Below the pieces are notes generated by a model, which was not told where the DNA came from, ran no database searches, and saw nothing but the letters and a program-made list of their open reading frames with translations. The position numbers were made by a program, and so were the translations under genes. Shown here piece by piece: positions 56,498-64,000 of a stretch of DNA of 64,000 nucleotides. This stretch comes from Thermococcus sp. EP1 (GTDB lineage: Archaea > Methanobacteriota_B > Thermococci > Thermococcales > Thermococcaceae): positions 1-64,000 of the forward strand of contig NZ_JXCG01000001.1 in NCBI RefSeq assembly GCF_001317345.1, written 5' to 3'. Position 1 is the stretch's first letter; each line of letters starts with the position of its first letter.

Positions 56498-56932
56498 ATG
56501 AAAGTTGTATTAAAGCCGCTTTTTGATGCTCCTTTAACACCTGATTTTATAGAGGTCATAAGAGCAAAACTTATAGGAAAAGAAATTAAAGAAGGAGATA
56601 CTGTAGAGATAGAACTTTTGGGAAAGGCCCTTCAATTTAAGGTAATGTACAGTGAACCAAAACTCATAAAGGTAAACAAAAACACGAAAATAGAGCTTAC
56701 TGAGGAGGAAATATTTAGCCTAACGTTGGATTTTGAAAAAGAGATTAGAGACGTGCTTCTCTTTGAAAAAAGAATCGTGATACTTCTTGAAAATGAAGTT
56801 CTGATTTTAAACCAAAAAGGACACAAGATTTTTAACCAACGGTTCGACAATCTCAAAGAGGCCAAGATCTTAGGTGAAATTATAGCGGTGATTCATGATG
56901 GGGGCAAAAAACTCACACTCATTCACCTTTGA
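56498..56932 (+). CDS. Small protein resembling the CDC48 N-terminal domain 2
   Basis: 144-residue protein. VLKPLFDAPLTPDFIEVIRAK, IKEGDTVEIEL, LQFKVMYSEPKLIKVNKNT and IEL (residues about 4-72) follow the pattern of the second N-terminal subdomain of CDC48/VAT AAA ATPases (here given by its key positions Pro-Phe, Gly-Asp, Phe-Lys-Val and Pro). The C-terminal half (about 73-144) looks like short repeated strands (IVILLENEVLILNQKG). No AAA module is present. ATG 56498 follows GGGTGGA. Its last 38 bases overlap the endonuclease III gene. Assignment is tentative. Confidence 0.55.
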   Translation: MKVVLKPLFDAPLTPDFIEVIRAKLIGKEIKEGDTVEIELLGKALQFKVMYSEPKLIKVNKNTKIELTEEEIFSLTLDFEKEIRDVLLFEKRIVILLENEVLILNQKGHKIFNQRFDNLKEAKILGEIIAVIHDGGKKLTLIHL

Positions 56933-57599
56933 AGAAAGTTGGAATGAGAAGAAGAGAAGAGCTCATGAAATCGTAAAACGATTGATGAACCATCACCAAA
57001 GGGAAAAACTTCTAATTGGAGACCCTTATAAAACTCTTATTCATTGTATAATCTCTCAAAGAATGAGAGATGAAGTCACGTATAAAGTGTGGAAAATGTT
57101 ATTTGAAAAATACAAAAACATTAGAACCATTGCTAAAATATCCCCTGAGGAAATGCAAGACTTCTTGCGAAAAAATGGAGTAGGGCTTTGGAAAGCCAAG
57201 GGAGAGTGGATAGTTAAAAGTTCCCAGATAATCCTAGAGAAATATGGAGGTAAAGTTCCTGATAAAATTGAGGAACTTATGAAGCTCCCTGGAATTGGAA
57301 GAAAATGTGCAAACATCGTTCTGGCATATGGATTTGGACAACAGACGATCCCTGTTGACACTCATGTGAATAGAATAAGCAAACGTCTAGGCCTCGCACC
57401 TCCAAAAATCGCACCTGAGAAGGTCGAAGAATATTTAAAGGAATTAATCCCTGAGAGGCTATGGATATACGTAAACCATGCGATGGTAGACCATGGAAAA
57501 AGTATTTGTAGGCCCATAAAACCCAAATGCAGTGAATGCTTTTTACAAGATCTTTGTCCATACAATAAGGGACTCATAAAAAAAGAAGATATAAAATAG
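56895..57599 (+). CDS. nth: Endonuclease III
   Basis: DNA glycosylase/AP lyase of 234 residues that removes oxidised pyrimidines. The helix-hairpin-helix LPGIGRKCANI near 132 has the catalytic lysine, VDTHVNRIS near 154 the catalytic aspartate, and the C-terminal C-x6-C-x2-C-x5-C near 206-222 binds a 4Fe-4S cluster. CGGTGAT precedes ATG 56895; ATG 56898 is equally possible. It overlaps the preceding small gene. Confidence 0.95.
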   Translation: MMGAKNSHSFTFEESWNEKKRRAHEIVKRLMNHHQREKLLIGDPYKTLIHCIISQRMRDEVTYKVWKMLFEKYKNIRTIAKISPEEMQDFLRKNGVGLWKAKGEWIVKSSQIILEKYGGKVPDKIEELMKLPGIGRKCANIVLAYGFGQQTIPVDTHVNRISKRLGLAPPKIAPEKVEEYLKELIPERLWIYVNHAMVDHGKSICRPIKPKCSECFLQDLCPYNKGLIKKEDIK

Positions 57600-57610
57600 G
57601 CCAAAAAAGG

Positions 57611-57620
57611 TTTATATATT
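57611..57620 (+). promoter_or_regulatory. TATA box upstream of the AIM24-family gene
   Basis: TTTATATATT gives a predicted start near 57640, so TTG 57638 is not a plausible start codon; GGTG (57640-57643) before ATG 57650 is. Confidence 0.55.
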
Positions 57621-57649
57621 CTAAAATCTCAGTATTTTTGGTGTCACAA

Positions 57650-58318
57650 ATGAGATATGAAATTATTCAAAGACCAAGCTTTAGCTTGGTCGAAATAGAA
57701 CTTGAAGATGGGGAGGCCATAAAAGCCGAGCCCGGTGCAATGGTCCACATGAGCCCGAGTATAAAAATAGAAACAAAAACTGGAGGCATCTTTAAGGCCT
57801 TAAAGCGCTCAATGCTAGGAGGAGAGAGTATATTCATAAACACTTTTAGGGCAGAAGGAGAAAAAGGCACTATAGGCCTTGCCCCACCATATATGGGCGA
57901 TATTGAGGCACTAGAGCTTAGAGGAACAATGTATGCTCAAAGTGGGGCATTTTTAGCAAGTTCCGAAACCATAGAAATAGACACTAAGTTTGGTGGTGCA
58001 AAGACATTCTTCTCAAGAGAAGGTCTGTTCCTATTAAAACTAAGCGGAGAAGGCCCAGTATTTCTGTCCAGTTTTGGAGCAATCTACAAGAAAGAACTTC
58101 GAAACGAGAGTTTTATTATAGACACTGGGCATTTAGTTGCATTTACAGAAGGGCTTGACTTTAGAGTAAGAAGAGTTGGAGGAATTAAGAGCACAATTTT
58201 TGGTGGAGAAGGTCTTGTTGCTGAATTCTATGGTACTGGTACTTTGTACATACAAACAAGGAGCATAGACAGCTTTTTAGATTGGTTGATACCATTTTTG
58301 CCAAGAGCTAGAGAGTGA
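57650..58318 (+). CDS. AIM24/TIGR00266 family protein
   Basis: 222-residue protein of the AIM24 family, a beta-helical/beta-roll scaffold of unclear function present in archaea, bacteria and mitochondria. Characteristic are AEPGAMVHMS near 24, LKRSMLGGESIF near 48, FFSREGLFLLKLSG near 123 and a final LDWLIP. The chosen ATG 57650 follows GGTG. Single gene behind its own TATA box. No signal peptide. Confidence 0.82.
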   Translation: MRYEIIQRPSFSLVEIELEDGEAIKAEPGAMVHMSPSIKIETKTGGIFKALKRSMLGGESIFINTFRAEGEKGTIGLAPPYMGDIEALELRGTMYAQSGAFLASSETIEIDTKFGGAKTFFSREGLFLLKLSGEGPVFLSSFGAIYKKELRNESFIIDTGHLVAFTEGLDFRVRRVGGIKSTIFGGEGLVAEFYGTGTLYIQTRSIDSFLDWLIPFLPRARE

Positions 58319-58352
58319 TATCTTTTTATACCCTCTTCTTTATGATTTTCAG

Positions 58353-59129
58353 GTGAAAAAAGTGATAGGAGTATCAACACAAGCATTATACGACAGGAGC
58401 CTCAGTCTAGCTCTTTACAAAATAAGGCAACTTAAAGTCAACTTTGTCGAAATAGTGAATGAAGGATATCACGCACTAAATAAACACAATTACAAAACTC
58501 ATGCAGAGTTCTTAGAAGAGGCCAGATTAAAAAGCGTAATTCATGCACCATTTAGTGACATAAACATTGGATCATTAAATGAAAAGATAAGAAGAGCATC
58601 GCTAGAACTTCTCTTTGAAACTCTTAAAATTGCGCACTATATGGGCTCCATGCTAGTTGTGATTCATCCAGCACATCATTCTCCTCTGAGTGGTCGCTTC
58701 CCAAAAGCATATGAAAAGATCCAGAAACGCTCACTAGAGGAAATTGACAAAGTAGCTCAAAAAGTGGGGATAAAAGTGGCCCTAGAAAATATGCCTTCTT
58801 TTTGGATTCTAGATGGCCAAACTCCAGAACGTATTAAAGAACTGATAGAAGGAACCGACATATTTGTCACTTTTGACATCGGCCACTTAAATACAGTTAA
58901 TGGAGAGTTCACGGAATTTATCAAACTCTTAAAAGACAGAATTATCTATGCGCATTTAAGTGACAATGATGGAGTGCATGACTCTCATCTAGCTCTCGGA
59001 GAAGGCAATGTACCCTGGAAAGACGTGATCAGACAAACCCCCAATGTTCCAATGTCACTAGAAGTAAAAAGCTTTGACGGAGTCCTTAAAAGCCTTGAAT
59101 TTTTGGATGTCATGATAAACGCTGTTTGA
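58353..59129 (+). CDS. Sugar phosphate isomerase/epimerase-like TIM barrel
   Basis: 258-residue protein of the xylose-isomerase-like TIM-barrel superfamily (AP endonuclease family 2). VIHAPFSD near 62, VVIHPAHH near 98, ALENMP near 143, FDIGHLN near 173 and AHLSDND near 194 carry the metal ligands. It could be a sugar isomerase/epimerase or an AP endonuclease; no DNA-binding loops are evident. Start: GTG 58353 fits a leaderless mRNA from TTTTTATA (58323-58330); GTG 58362, preceded by AGGTGA, is the other candidate. Confidence 0.78.
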   Translation: MKKVIGVSTQALYDRSLSLALYKIRQLKVNFVEIVNEGYHALNKHNYKTHAEFLEEARLKSVIHAPFSDINIGSLNEKIRRASLELLFETLKIAHYMGSMLVVIHPAHHSPLSGRFPKAYEKIQKRSLEEIDKVAQKVGIKVALENMPSFWILDGQTPERIKELIEGTDIFVTFDIGHLNTVNGEFTEFIKLLKDRIIYAHLSDNDGVHDSHLALGEGNVPWKDVIRQTPNVPMSLEVKSFDGVLKSLEFLDVMINAV

Positions 59130-59145
59130 TGTTCCTTCAATTTTC

Positions 59146-59159
59146 GGGCAGTAATGCCC
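59146..59159 (+). terminator. Hairpin after the TIM-barrel gene
   Basis: GGGCA-GTAA-TGCCC forms a 5-bp stem with a GTAA tetraloop, followed by TTATTAATT. It may be a terminator, although archaeal termination normally needs only oligo-T. Confidence 0.4.
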
Positions 59160-59199
59160 TTATTAATTCATCAAAGAGCTTATTTTACCCACATAAAAC

Positions 59200-59207
59200 T
59201 TTTATAC
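59200..59207 (+). promoter_or_regulatory. TATA box of the acetyl-CoA synthetase alpha gene
   Basis: CTTTTATAC before ATG 59263; predicted start near 59230, with a leader of about 30 bases containing GAGGTGAT. Confidence 0.55.
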
Positions 59208-59262
59208 AGAAGAAGATAAAGTTCAAGTGGAAGATTATTCATAAAAATTTTGAGGTGATACC

Positions 59263-60684
59263 ATGAAAAGCCCAAAAATCATCGAAGAACTTAAACCCTT
59301 CTTCGAACCCAATGCTGTTGCTATCATAGGGGCAACAGATAAAAAAGGAAAGGTTGGAAACGTCATTTTTGAAAACTTTAAGAAAAACAAAGAGCAAGGA
59401 ATTTTTAAAGGAAAGATATATCCAGTGAATCCCAAGCTGGACGAGATCGAGGGGTACAAGGTTTACAAAGGTGTGAAAGAGCTCCCAGAGGATACAGACT
59501 TGGCGGTAATATCCATACCAGCCCCATTTGTCCCACAAACCATGAAAGAAATTGCCGACAAGGGAATAAAGTCTGTGATAATCATTACGGGCGGTTTTGG
59601 GGAACTTGGAGAAGAAGGAAAGAAAATGGAAGAAGAAATCCTCCAGATAGCAAGAGAAAATGGTATAAGAGTTATAGGGCCCAATTGTGTTGGTGTGTAC
59701 GTCCCAGATACTGGAGTTGACACAGTTTTTCTCCCAGAGCAAAAAATGGATAGGCCAAAAAGCGGTTCAATTGCATTTGTTTCTCAAAGTGGAGCCTTTG
59801 CTGCAGCAATGCTTGACTGGGCGGCCTTAGCAGGAATAGGAATTGGAAAAATGGTAAGCTATGGTAACAAACTTGATGTTGACGATGCTGATTTGATGGA
59901 CTACTTCATACACGATGAAAGCATAAAGGTTGTTACTTTTTACATAGAAGGTGTAAAAGAAGGAAGAAAATTCATTGAAGCTGCAAAGAGGATAACAAAA
60001 GTAAAACCAGTGATAGCTCTCAAGAGCGGAAGAACCGAATACGGTGCCAAAGCAGCCTCATCCCACACTGGATCATTAGCTGGAGCAGATACAATATATG
60101 ATGCTGTGTTTAAGCAAACTGGAATTCTGAGGGCAGAGGACTTTGAACACATGTTCGACGTCGCAAAGGCCTTCGCAAAGTGCAAACTTCCAAAAGGAGA
60201 CAGAATTGGAATCATTACTGATGGTGGTGGAGCAGGAGTTATGGCAAGTGATGCTGTGGCAAAATTTGGACTCAAAATGGCTGAGCTTAGTGAAGAAACC
60301 ATCAAATACCTAAAAGAGCACTTCCCACCACACGCCGTAGCTGGCAATCCAACTGACGTAGTAGGTGATACTGACGCTCAGAGATACAAATACGCTATTG
60401 AGGCCTTTGTAAACGACCCCAACGTAGACGCAATAGTTATAATAGTCCTCTTCCAAGTACCATTGTTAAACGAAGAAGAGATCATAGAAATTCTTGCAGA
60501 TTACGCAAAGAAGAGTGAGAAACCAATAGTGGCAGTTGCAATGGGTGGTAAAAAGACAGAGTACTATGCAAAGATACTCGAGGATAAAGGAGTGCCAGTA
60601 TATCCCACACCCGAGAGAGGAGTTAGGGCAATAGCTGGACTCGTCCAATATGCAAAATACTTAGAAAAATTAAATGAGGAGTGA
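59263..60684 (+). CDS. acdA: Acetyl-CoA synthetase (ADP-forming), alpha subunit
   Basis: 473-residue subunit of the enzyme that converts acyl-CoA, ADP and phosphate to acid, CoA and ATP; it is the main substrate-level ATP step of sugar and peptide fermentation in these archaea. The N-terminal CoA-binding domain (AVAIIGATDKKGKVGNVI near 20) and two succinyl-CoA-synthetase-like domains follow, with the phosphorylated histidine in SSHTGSLAGAD near 268. Which isoform (acetyl- or aryl-acetyl-preferring) is not clear. GAGGTGAT precedes ATG 59263. The beta gene follows after 35 bases. Confidence 0.92.
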   Translation: MKSPKIIEELKPFFEPNAVAIIGATDKKGKVGNVIFENFKKNKEQGIFKGKIYPVNPKLDEIEGYKVYKGVKELPEDTDLAVISIPAPFVPQTMKEIADKGIKSVIIITGGFGELGEEGKKMEEEILQIARENGIRVIGPNCVGVYVPDTGVDTVFLPEQKMDRPKSGSIAFVSQSGAFAAAMLDWAALAGIGIGKMVSYGNKLDVDDADLMDYFIHDESIKVVTFYIEGVKEGRKFIEAAKRITKVKPVIALKSGRTEYGAKAASSHTGSLAGADTIYDAVFKQTGILRAEDFEHMFDVAKAFAKCKLPKGDRIGIITDGGGAGVMASDAVAKFGLKMAELSEETIKYLKEHFPPHAVAGNPTDVVGDTDAQRYKYAIEAFVNDPNVDAIVIIVLFQVPLLNEEEIIEILADYAKKSEKPIVAVAMGGKKTEYYAKILEDKGVPVYPTPERGVRAIAGLVQYAKYLEKLNEE

Positions 60685-60719
60685 TCTGCTCTTTATTTCC
60701 TTATTATGGAGGGAATAGT

Positions 60720-61427
60720 ATGAAAGAAGAAGCATTAAAGATAATTAAAGAGGTTTTGGCTCAAGGTAGGAAATCTTTAGTTGAATACGAAGCAAAACAA
60801 GTTTTAAAGGCTTATGGCTTGCCCCTTCCAGAAGAGAAACTAGCAAAAACTGTGGATGAGGCCATAAAATATGCTAACGAAATTGGCTATCCAGTAGTTA
60901 TGAAGCTAATGTCACCCCAAATCCTTCACAAAAGTGACGCAAAAGTTGTTATGCTCAAAATAAAGAACGATGAAGAACTTAAACAAAAGTGGGAAGAAAT
61001 CCATGAAAATGCCAAGAAATACAGACCAGATGCAGAAATTCTCGGTGTCTTAATAGCCCCAATGCTCAAACCAGGAAGGGAGATTATCATTGGTGTTACC
61101 GAAGACCCACAGTTTGGACATGCAATAATGTTTGGTCTTGGTGGAATTTTCGTAGAAATTCTCAAGGATGTCACATTCAGGATAATCCCAATTGAAGAGA
61201 AAGACGCTTGGACAATGATAAAAAGTATTAACGGATACCCAATTCTAGCAGGTGCAAGAGGGGAACCACCAGCCGACATGAAAGCAATTGTTGACATGAT
61301 GCTAAAAGTCTCAGAGCTTGTTGACGATCTTAAGGACTACATCAAGGAAATGGACCTTAACCCAATTTTTGTTTACCCTGAAGGAGAAGGTGTGGTCATA
61401 GTAGATGCAAGAATTATCTTGAAGTAA
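60720..61427 (+). CDS. acdB: Acetyl-CoA synthetase (ADP-forming), beta subunit
   Basis: 235-residue ATP-grasp subunit that phosphorylates ADP via a second histidine. ALKAYGLPLP near 29, VVMKLMSPQILHKSD near 57 (containing the phosphohistidine) and FGLGGIFVEILKD near 140 are typical. ATG 60720 follows GGAGGGA; a longer frame start at 60681 lies in the end of the alpha gene. The alpha/beta pair being adjacent is notable because P. furiosus keeps them at separate loci, as I remember. Confidence 0.92.
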   Translation: MKEEALKIIKEVLAQGRKSLVEYEAKQVLKAYGLPLPEEKLAKTVDEAIKYANEIGYPVVMKLMSPQILHKSDAKVVMLKIKNDEELKQKWEEIHENAKKYRPDAEILGVLIAPMLKPGREIIIGVTEDPQFGHAIMFGLGGIFVEILKDVTFRIIPIEEKDAWTMIKSINGYPILAGARGEPPADMKAIVDMMLKVSELVDDLKDYIKEMDLNPIFVYPEGEGVVIVDARIILK

Positions 61428-61616
61428 TGTCTTCTTTTGCTTTATATTTTTGGCTTTTCTCTTGTAAAGTTAAATGTTACTTTATCTTGACATAATACTA
61501 AGGTATATACACTTTGAGCACAGAACACGTAGACGGAGGAGTCTCATAAGCTCCAACTTTCTTTCAGAAATACTAGCGATCGAATAATAAGACAGAAGCA
61601 TGAAGGAGGTGATAAA

Positions 61617-62036
61617 ATGACGGCAGAAAAAGAAAGGATTATCCAACAGTTAGTAGACGAGCTCTGGAACAAGGGAGATGTCAGTCTAGCAGACAGGTTT
61701 TACGCACCCAATTTCATAAATCACGATCCTGGCAACCCTGAGGTTACAAATCTCGAAACCTTTAAACAATGGGTGCTCTTTTTACATAAAGTATTTCCAG
61801 ATTTTCACGTAACTATTGAAGATACTATTGCCGAAGATGATAAAATAGTAAAGCGCTGGACAGTTACTGGAACACAAAAAGATACGTTTATGGGAATCCC
61901 GCCAACCGGAAATGGAATAACCCTCAAGGGAATCGCTATATATCGGTTTGAAGAGGACAAAATTGCAGAGTTGTGGTGGGGTTACGATGTATTTGGCATG
62001 CTACAGCAACTTGGCGCATTTCCTCCAAAAGAATAG
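61617..62036 (+). CDS. SnoaL-like ester cyclase-fold protein
   Basis: 139-residue protein with the SnoaL/NTF2-like fold: LVDELWNKGDVSLADRFYAPNF near 9-30, FPDFHVTIEDTIAEDDKI near 59 and WTVTGTQKDTFMGIPPTG near 82-99 (given by position; the conserved residues are Trp, Gly, Asp and His). Members bind small hydrophobic molecules; some are cyclases, many have no known activity. GGAGGTGAT precedes ATG 61617. The 189-bp region before it has a TATA-like GGTATATAC (61502-61510), implying a long leader. Single gene. Confidence 0.8.
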   Translation: MTAEKERIIQQLVDELWNKGDVSLADRFYAPNFINHDPGNPEVTNLETFKQWVLFLHKVFPDFHVTIEDTIAEDDKIVKRWTVTGTQKDTFMGIPPTGNGITLKGIAIYRFEEDKIAELWWGYDVFGMLQQLGAFPPKE

Positions 62037-62083
62037 GGGGAATATCAGGAGGATGTTCTCTTTTTAATTTTTAGATTTTCTAG

Positions 62084-63136
62084 TCATCCGATTTCTAAAA
62101 CCTTTGGCTTCCTTCCTAAAAACTCTGCAGCAGTTAAGACTGCCTTACCACCCTTTTCTGCTGCTTCCCACACTTCTTTTGTGTGTTCCCTAAAGTGGCG
62201 CTCTCTTGGTAAGTGATGATCATAGATAATGACTTCCGCATCTATCTCCTTTACAATTTTTACTGCATTTTCAATCGTTCTTCTTAAGTTGATTTTATTA
62301 AGGAGATAGCCGAGCATGTATGTCATGGGGCCATCCAAAACAAGAATATCTGGATTTTCCTTGGCTATCCAGTCTGCATAATCCTCTATTATTGGCCCAT
62401 TCAAATCACTTGAATGGATAAATTTTTCTTCTTTGCATTCAATCACTACTGAGATCACCCACCCCACTCTTGAAAACTCTATTCCATGAAAGAGAGGCCT
62501 TGTAAATCTAATTTTCGTGTCTCCAAATTGGAATGTCCTTCCATCGGCAAATATGACTTTGAAATTCTCGAAGCCCATCTCAGGGATTCTGGGATTCCGA
62601 TTCCACTTATTAACCCTATTTTTGAACCATTTGAGACCTTTTTCAAGGAGTTGTTTCCTCCGCGTATTGTAATCACCAAAGTCTTTAGAAAATGCAATTG
62701 GTAACTCCTCTAACGGATTTGGATACTCCTTTGATTCTGATTTTCCCCAAATGTCCTCCAATTTTAGATCTCCAAAGTACTTGTAGAGATTAGAGTAGAA
62801 ATACTCAGCCCGTTCTCTCTGGGAATCGTTTATATACTCATTTGGATCCTTAACTAGGAGAAGTTTGCCTTCATATACGTCTAAATCATTTGGAAAGTAG
62901 TGATCATAGTGATAGTGTGTGATAACAACAATATCTGCCCTTTCACTGGCTCTCTTTATTGCCTTCTCACCCTCAATAAGCCATTCGATTTTCTCTTCTT
63001 CACTCGCTGGAAAACTCGGTTGCATAATAGCAATTCCAGGATCTATTAAGATCGAGACATCAGAAGTCCTAACCAAGACACATGAGCTTTTAGCACCTAA
63101 TGAATCAAACCAAATGGGGTTAAATGAGAGTGCCAT
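62084..63136 (-). CDS. UPF0282-family metallo-beta-lactamase-fold hydrolase
   Basis: 350-residue MBL-fold protein. THYHYDHYFPND near 77 holds the zinc ligands, IHSSDLNGP near 242 and YDHHLPRERHF near 306 the remaining conserved residues of the UPF0282 family. The substrate is not known. ATG 63136 is chosen because GTGGGGA lies before it; in-frame GTG/ATG codons up to 63148 overlap the end of the MFS gene. Two bases separate it from that gene, so both are probably co-transcribed. Confidence 0.8.
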   Translation of the reverse strand: MALSFNPIWFDSLGAKSSCVLVRTSDVSILIDPGIAIMQPSFPASEEEKIEWLIEGEKAIKRASERADIVVITHYHYDHYFPNDLDVYEGKLLLVKDPNEYINDSQRERAEYFYSNLYKYFGDLKLEDIWGKSESKEYPNPLEELPIAFSKDFGDYNTRRKQLLEKGLKWFKNRVNKWNRNPRIPEMGFENFKVIFADGRTFQFGDTKIRFTRPLFHGIEFSRVGWVISVVIECKEEKFIHSSDLNGPIIEDYADWIAKENPDILVLDGPMTYMLGYLLNKINLRRTIENAVKIVKEIDAEVIIYDHHLPRERHFREHTKEVWEAAEKGGKAVLTAAEFLGRKPKVLEIG

Positions 63137-63138
63137 GC

Positions 63139-64000
63139 TCATCCCCACTTCATACCCTTGAAAGCCGTTATAAATACCACTAATGCCACCATTCCAAAAA
63201 TACCAACAAAAGCAAACCCCACTTTAAAACCAAGAAATCCTACTATTATAGGGCCCAATGCCTGTCCTATATCCTTTATACTCTCCAGAAAACCTAAGGC
63301 TGTACCTCTAAGTTTTGAAATCTCCGTTGCCAAGGGTTTTGTAGAGGCTTCACTCACCGAAGCTCCAAGAGAGAATAAAATAGCTCCCCCAATTATTAAT
63401 GGTAAAGAGCCTGAAAAAGCAAATATCAACATTGCAACGCTCACCATCCCCATTCCTACAATTATTGGTTTTATTCTCCCAATTTTATCACTCAAATACC
63501 CCGCATAAGGTTTCACAATGGCCATTATAGAGATTTCAATTGTAAGAATCAACCCAGAGAGCCAAGCTTTGTCTTCCAAGAAGTAAAATAGTGGCAAAAA
63601 GGTTTCAATACTTTGATAAGCCATGTAAACTGCTGCATCCAATAAACCTAGCAATAACAGAGTAGAGCTAAATGAAAACTCAAACTTTCTCATTCTTCCT
63701 TCCGCTTTAGGGAGTCCAAAGGTCAATGCAAATGTTATGAGACCAAAAATGGAGCATGAAATAAAGACAATCCAAAAGCCAGCGAGGTATATCAAAGTTC
63801 CCGCCAGTAGAGGGGCTATAGCTCTTCCCACTAACGTCGCAGAGCTCAAAATTCCCATAAAAGTGCCCTTCCTCTCAGGATAGATATCACTTATTAATGC
63901 AAGAGAAACCGGGACAAAAATTGCAGTTGCTATCCCATAGTATGCCCTTACCAGAGCTAGGGTTACAGCATCATCTGCAAGAAAATACAAAAGCGGGGCT
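63139..64000 (-). CDS. Major facilitator superfamily transporter (5' end outside the window)
   Basis: The reading frame continues without a start codon to the window edge, so the N-terminus, including at least the first two or three membrane helices, is missing. The visible part (about 285 residues) has eight to nine membrane segments and the MFS loop GRIKP in LSDKIGRIKPIIVG near the middle. DxxPERKGTFMG, the repeated loop after helix 4, is also seen. Substrate unknown; drug or sugar efflux is possible. It overlaps or adjoins the UPF0282 gene. Confidence 0.82.
   Translation of the reverse strand, partial: APLLYFLADDAVTLALVRAYYGIATAIFVPVSLALISDIYPERKGTFMGILSSATLVGRAIAPLLAGTLIYLAGFWIVFISCSIFGLITFALTFGLPKAEGRMRKFEFSFSSTLLLLGLLDAAVYMAYQSIETFLPLFYFLEDKAWLSGLILTIEISIMAIVKPYAGYLSDKIGRIKPIIVGMGMVSVAMLIFAFSGSLPLIIGGAILFSLGASVSEASTKPLATEISKLRGTALGFLESIKDIGQALGPIIVGFLGFKVGFAFVGIFGMVALVVFITAFKGMKWG

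Noticed and set aside
59245-59257. GTGATA half-sites before acdA, manC and the SnoaL-like gene
   Set aside because: These are ordinary GGTGAT ribosome binding sites; no TATCAC-like half lies five bases upstream.

Overview
The window is about 64 kb of a hyperthermophilic archaeon of the order Thermococcales. The evidence is an ADP-dependent glucokinase, a four-gene mannosylglycerate operon, an ADP-forming acetyl-CoA synthetase, a Glt(Ph)-type aspartate transporter, DUF257 proteins, CGP-CTERM surface proteins, archaeal TATA boxes and GGTGA-type ribosome binding sites. Base composition is AT-rich, which suggests the low-GC Thermococcus group (T. litoralis/T. sibiricus-like) rather than the GC-rich Thermococcus species. 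That placement is inference from remembered sequences.

Layout. 0.1-9.6 kb: gcvH, an MBL-fold nuclease-like protein, ADP-glucokinase, the mannosylglycerate operon (mpgS-mpgP-manC-phosphomannomutase) and a ClC channel. 9.6-22.0 kb: a sugar island. A TrmB-family regulator, a beta-phosphoglucomutase-like HAD protein, a GH65 disaccharide phosphorylase and a ureohydrolase run leftward. A sugar ABC transporter (binding protein, two permeases, ATPase), a membrane-anchored GH130-like protein, a sucrose(-phosphate)-synthase-like GT4 enzyme and a PfkB sugar kinase run rightward. 22.1-30.8 kb: housekeeping and lineage-specific genes (aIF5A, Nep1, a saccharopine-dehydrogenase-like enzyme, a degenerate phosphoesterase, two DUF257 paralogues, an m5C RNA methyltransferase) and an operon of unknown function built around an ArsA/Get3-like ATPase. 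30.8-37.7 kb: CstA, a biotinylated carboxyltransferase (PycB/OadA), class I aldolase, biotin ligase and an aspartate transporter. 37.8-50.6 kb: a duplicated surface protein, AlaX, tRNA-Leu(CAG), TyrRS, two CGP-CTERM surface proteins and an iron/thiamine-type ABC transporter. 50.6-64 kb: an Mrr-like protein with PepSY-like repeats, phosphoglycerate kinase, an ABC-2 exporter with its PadR regulator, endonuclease III, acetyl-CoA synthetase alpha and beta genes side by side, a SnoaL-like protein, a UPF0282 metallohydrolase and a partial MFS transporter.

How it fits together. Glucokinase, aldolase and phosphoglycerate kinase belong to the modified glycolysis of this order. The first two carry close matches to the Thermococcales glycolytic motif between TATA box and start codon, where a TrmBL1/Tgr-type factor represses when sugar is absent. 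The sugar island looks like uptake plus two alternative intracellular routes for a disaccharide: GH65 phosphorolysis with beta-PGM, and nucleotide-dependent cleavage or synthesis by GT4 with a fructokinase-like kinase. Its divergent promoter region has its own repeats and no glycolytic motif. This island and the ArsA-like operon are the best candidates for undescribed systems.

No gene-free stretch exceeds 300 bases. The longest (40092-40303, 61428-61616, 32560-32748, 52768-52955) hold promoters or nothing I recognise. No CRISPR array, rRNA or intact insertion sequence was seen.
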